Of a stretch of 64,000 nt of DNA, positions 59,814 to 64,000 are shown piece after piece. The stretch is taken from assembly GCA_013400975.1 (NCBI GenBank), contig WBMZ01002658.1:1-64000 (forward strand), in the 5' to 3' direction. This stretch comes from Atrichornis clamosus (Eukaryota > Chordata > Aves > Passeriformes > Menuridae). The position numbers and the translations under genes were made by a program. Every line of letters begins with the position of its first letter. Positions within the stretch are counted from its first letter, which is position 1. The notes beneath the pieces were generated by a model that made no database searches, was not told where the DNA came from, and saw only the letters and a list, made by a program, of their open reading frames with translations.

Positions 59814-60690
59814 GCCATAGAAATGTCAGCTAGACCCCTAGGGGGCCTCTAGTCTGATCTCCACCTCAAAGAGGCCTATCACCAGTAGGAGATAAGGTCA
59901 ACTGAAGTTTTATCTAGCCAGGTTGAGGAAACCTTCAAGGGTGCTGGTTGAAAACCTTCCCAAGTAACTTGCTCCAGTGTTGCACCAACCTCCCGGTGAA
60001 AGGGTTTTTCTTAGTGCCCATCCTGCACAATCTGTGCTAGAGGTTGTTGGCCTTGCCCTTAATCTTATCATGTATCACAGCTAAGAATAATTTGGATTCA
60101 TAGTCTAATTAATATCCTTTTAAGAACTTGCAGGGTGCTCTAAGATCAGTTCTTCATCTCCTTTTCATCAGATTAAACAAGCCCAGCTCCCTCAGCCCCT
60201 CATTGCAGGTTCTGTGCTTTAGGCTCCAACATCTTGGAGTCATCCACTGGGTTTCTCCAGCTTTTCTACATACCCCTTGAACAAAAGGCCCAGCTTGCCT
60301 TACCTATGACAGGAGCACAGACGGCTTCTATAGACACTAGCATTCACCATAACTTCTTGTTCCTTTCCATCCTGGTGTTGTTCAACATGTCACTGCCCAG
60401 TCTGCACTGATGCATTGGGTTATTCCACCCCAGCTCCAGCACTTCATAATTCTCCTTGCTGAAATTCACAAGGCTGCAGTGAACCCAGTGAAACATTTAT
60501 CCAGGTGTCTCTGGGGCAAAGTTCTGTCTCTCACTATCTCAGCCATGCTCCAGGTCCAGTGTCATCTCCAGTTTGCAGAGGATATGCTCAGTATCATTTC
60601 CCAGGTCATTGATAAACACGTTTAACAATAATGGTCCCAGTATCAACTTTCAGGATACCCTGCTTGCAACAAGCTGCCAAGCCATTGTTT
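59814..60690 (-). mobile_element. Ancient CR1 LINE copy, about 0.9 kb
   Basis: The plus strand shows, in order, reverse-complemented CR1 3' UTR and ORF2 C-terminus: CATAGAAATG at the tail, 'CCTCCCGGTGAAAGGGTTTT' (59989), GATTAAACAAGCCCAGCTCC (60171) with CTCAGCCCCTCATTGCAGG after it, a CCCCAGCTCCAGCACTTC block (60428) and CCCAGGTCATTGATAAACAC (60600) before the TGGTCCCAGTATCAAC segment. The last block corresponds to the reverse transcriptase thumb/palm border, so this is the copy reaching furthest 5' into ORF2 by homology. It has many indels, so it is old. No frame longer than 71 codons remains. Confidence 0.8.
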
Positions 60691-63050
60691 ATAATCCTTT
60701 GGTAAGGAGGAACAACCATGGGATGTCCTGAATAGATAACACAGCCCAGAGAGCTGGAAGCAGTACTATCATAGGTACAACCTAAGGTGGCTTTCAGGAA
60801 CAGGTTTGGGAAATAGCTGTGATTTCAGCAGTTGCTCGGCAGAGACAAACCAAAACCCTACAACAGAGCATGGCTGCTATGTGTGCTCAGGTTGGGCATT
60901 CCCCCTTCAGATTAAACTACCATAAATATATTGAGCTAGAGGGAAATGACAGATACCAGGAGCCCCAGCAACAGCTGTGTTCTTCATTTCCACAAAATTA
61001 ATGGAGAGATGAATGGCATGTTCACTGGCTGAGAGACATGGGTGTTAGAAACCAGAGGAGAGGACTGGCATGGATTCTTCTCAGACCTGTAGGCAAAAGT
61101 GTCTCACTCTGTCTGCTCTTGTGTTAGAGACTGGCAGCAAAGAAGCAGAGAATAGAAATGAAGCAGTGGAGACTAGCAGCAGGAAGAATCTACAAGTTTT
61201 CCACTTTACCAAAATTCTTCCTAATCCTGATCATTAGTTATGTTACCTCAAGCACTTACTAACCCAGTGAAGAAGCTCAGAGTAACACTTGTTCTTTCCC
61301 AACCACTTTCTGAAATGGGAACAGGACCTGTGGTATTAATTAAGTTAGTTATAAATCTCTAAGTGTCCTTTTGAAGATATTTTTTCACGGAGAAGGGCTT
61401 TGATCAAATGTATCTCTTCCAAGGAAAGTGTCTGTTATATCATAAATCATCTCCCATCTCCCTTGCAACTGGGATACCATCACACCAACTCATTTCCCTT
61501 CAGGCAAGAGTGTAAGGGAGCACAGGAAATAGAGTGGGGCAAGATAGTGCACCCTGGGAAAGCAAAGGGGAATACAAGATTAATTTTCCAAGACGAATAA
61601 TTTTGTGTCAGCCAAAAATGTCAGTATTCACATTCCTAAAAACAAGGGAGAGAGACAGCCAGACAAACCAAACAGCACAATACTTACATATCTAGAGCTC
61701 TTCTGTTAGCATAAAAAGAGGGGGGGAAAAAAGCCCTAAAAAAAAAAATAACACCCCCTGCCCCCCAAAAATCAAAAATCAGACCTAGGGTAATTGTAGT
61801 TCCTTAGGCATCACTGATTTGACAAGGATTTCACCAAATCATCTTGTTAATAAAGACCTTCCTTCAGGAAGGAATCATTAGGAAAAGTGTGAGCAGATGG
61901 TTCTCAAACTTGCTTTGAAGACTTCTGGCTATTTTGCCCCAGATTACAGGACTTAGGCTTCCTTCCATGAACTCTAGAAATATAGGCAGTAACTGCAAGC
62001 TCTGTAGCTGTTGTCCAGGGGTATTTACACTTGCAATTGACTCTTAATTTTATAGGGGGAGGAAAACTTCAACTGTTAAACCATTTAAGAATTTCAGACT
62101 GAGGACCTCACAGTAGTGTGATTGAAACTGTTTTTGAGGCAATGACAGGATGGGTGCCTTGATGAGAGGATTGCAACAAAACTTGTGAGAGATGGAATGG
62201 GTGCTGGAGCTTCAGCAAGTTTCCCAGGGACGAGGAGGGGGAAAAAAGTAGTAGTGAGCTGGAACATGTGTGAGGACATGAGAAAAGCTAAGATGGGTCA
62301 GTGACCGTGTCAAGTAAGGCTCTTTGCTGGATGGGAAGCTGGCCCAAAGTGGTCAGCATGGCCTCAGAGAGTGCAAAGGAAATTGGCATGTTCCTCTTCC
62401 TCCCTTTAGCATCCTTTTTTCCCCAAGGCCACAGAAAGCCCCAGGGGACACCAGCCCTCTACTGTCAGAGCACACTGACCCACACACAAACGCCGCACAG
62501 AGCTGCACTGAGCAATTTCCCAGCTCACATGGAAACAACAAGCAGTATGAAAACTTCAGACAAGAGTTCACTACTTTGTTTAACTAAATAAGCCATTCAG
62601 ATAGAGGAAGAAAACCAACGAAATCCCAAACAGTATCTGTCACAGAAAAGACTGAATTTAGTCAAATGATGAAAAGAAGCATGAGATTGGACTGCCAACA
62701 CATCTAAAAATATTGCAGCCCATTCCTGGAGCAGATGTGCCAGAAAGCAGGGACACAAAATTTGTTGAACTATGTGATGGGATTTGAGTTGGGAGGTTAA
62801 TGTACTGTGTACTCACTTATGCAGCTTCTCCCAATGCAGGGAAGAATCAGGTGGCATGGCAGGACATGCTCTATTTTGTCCTGAGTCTTTCTCAAAGCAC
62901 CATGCAAAGCTGAATTAATTCCTCCATAAAAACTATTTCTGAGACATCCCAGCCAGTGATAATTTCCCCATTTAACAAGAGAAGGAAGTGATTCTGGGTG
63001 ATGAATTTCTATGTAAAATTTTCCATAACATCATCAAGAAACAACCAAGT
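60691..63050. other. Non-coding stretch with low complexity
   Basis: Frames are at most 96 codons (62301-62591, plus), without domains. A G-run, A-run and C-run patch lies at 61712-61780. No transposon recognised. Confidence 0.55.
61712..61780. repeat. Homopolymer-run patch (A, G, C)
   Basis: Consecutive runs of A, G, A, A, C, C and A, as in decayed low-complexity DNA. Confidence 0.8.
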
Positions 63051-63320
63051 CCTTAAGCAAATGGCCAGGCTACTGGGAAGCCCAGGCAGTGCAGGTCAGT
63101 GTCCCCTGGCAGCATCAGAGGGCTCTGCCCTATAGGCGTGGTGGCCGTGACACCGTGGTCCATCTCCACAGTGCTCTGCACTGGTGGGAAGCTTTAGCCC
63201 AAGGCTGTAGGACAATTTCCAAGCGGTCACCTTGGCAGACCATTGCAGCTATCCCCCTTAGCCTCGGAACAGAGTGGCAGGGCACCAGTGAGGAGCTCTG
63301 CACTGCTCCAAAGGGGTGAC
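63051..63320. other. GC-richer patch, non-coding
   Basis: Moderately GC-rich with several CpGs (for example GGCGTGGTGGCCGTGACACC at about 63137). Antisense frames of 76 and 82 codons have no domain. Confidence 0.35.
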
Positions 63321-64000
63321 GGGTTCTCAGTGGGGTGTGAAGCAAGAACAGTTTGCAATCTGGTTGTAAAGAATGCAAAGCACTTTTGGATTCTTCTGGA
63401 TGAATGACAAATAAATGACAACAGTGAAGTTATTAACTAGCTGACATAACTGGCTCATTCAGACTCCCAGCTCTGTTTAGTATCTGCATGACCTCACCTC
63501 TGCTTGGGAGACAGTTTTTACTTATTGGTTAGCCAAATCTGAAAATTAAAAATTAAAAAAAAAATATTTTTCTGGCAAGAGGAATGAGCAATGACAGCAG
63601 TCTGGGCAGGGCAGTCCACTGGCCAGCTTTGTCAGCTCAGGAGGTGACTTCAGCTGGAATTAGCAGAGGGAATACCGCCCAGAGACCAGGCTAAGCAAAC
63701 AAGAACGACCAGCGGGGAGGGCACCAGCCTTTCCTCCTGGGAGAGGGGATGAACAGGGCTTTGCAAGGTTTCCATGCATGGGAATGGCTGGCTGAACACC
63801 ACATTGTCACCTTCCACTGTGGGAAGAAGCAATTGCTTATGATCTTCCAAGCAAAGCCTTGCTCCATACAGGATGGATTTCAAGCGAAGCATCGTGTAAG
63901 AGAGAACTGGTCTCTCACTAATTTCCCTGACTTACAGCTACAGCTGCATTATTGTGCTTATATTTCATATGACAGGCTGTTATATCATAGGGCCTAGGAG
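63321..64000. other. Non-coding right end of the window
   Basis: An A/T tract lies at 63541-63571. Frames of 80-82 codons on both strands (63650-63892 minus, 63749-63997 plus) overlap each other and lack motifs. Nothing else recognised. Confidence 0.55.

Noticed and set aside
1..64000. CRISPR arrays, bacterial operons, phage or plasmid systems
   Set aside because: No regularly spaced direct repeats and no dense one-strand coding. CR1 and ERV-L-like repeats show vertebrate nuclear DNA.
1..64000. tRNA or rRNA genes
   Set aside because: No paired A-box and B-box (GGTTCGAATCC-type) layout was found by eye, and no rRNA wording.

Overview
The window looks like nuclear DNA of a bird, most likely intergenic or deep intronic. 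The evidence is the set of repeats: several copies of the chicken-repeat-1 (CR1) non-LTR retrotransposon in both orientations, a decayed ERV-L-like retroviral pol fragment, and short relics of old amniote repeats. They sit in A+T-rich DNA with very few CpGs and no dense gene packing. The wording of the younger CR1 copies suggests a passerine, but this is only an impression.

I found no intact protein-coding host gene, tRNA, rRNA or CRISPR array. The longest open frames (191, 186, 182, 165 and 160 codons) are either CR1 remains or chance frames in local GC-rich patches.

Layout. 1-1606: minus-strand retroviral pol relic cut by the window edge, with a reverse transcriptase broken by frame changes and missing its catalytic Asp box. 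1607-2322: plus-strand CR1 3' end, followed by a CA microsatellite. 2.35-28.2 kb: mostly featureless non-coding DNA with one short minus-strand CR1 tail (4557-4652), two short relics of an old repeat, microsatellites and a GC-rich patch. 28.2-30.5 kb: the most structured part, with a possible isolated exon (28221-28324), an old minus-strand CR1/L3-like element split by a younger plus-strand CR1 that lacks its reverse transcriptase core, and then a G-quadruplex-prone tract. 30.5-41 kb: a MIR-like relic, a CpG-rich candidate regulatory region (34.68-35.52 kb) holding a perfect DR3 nuclear-receptor motif, and a GC-rich island (37.84-38.26 kb). 41-64 kb: one CR1 3' end (41170-41430), simple repeats, a perfect 12-bp hairpin (50107-50140), another old-repeat relic and an ancient 0.9-kb minus-strand CR1 (59.8-60.7 kb).

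The elements do not act together as a system. What they show is a history of successive insertions plus a few candidate cis-regulatory stretches. I see no evidence of a new biological system. The items most worth testing are the CpG-rich block with the DR3 site, the GC island, the G-rich tract and the exon-like segment.
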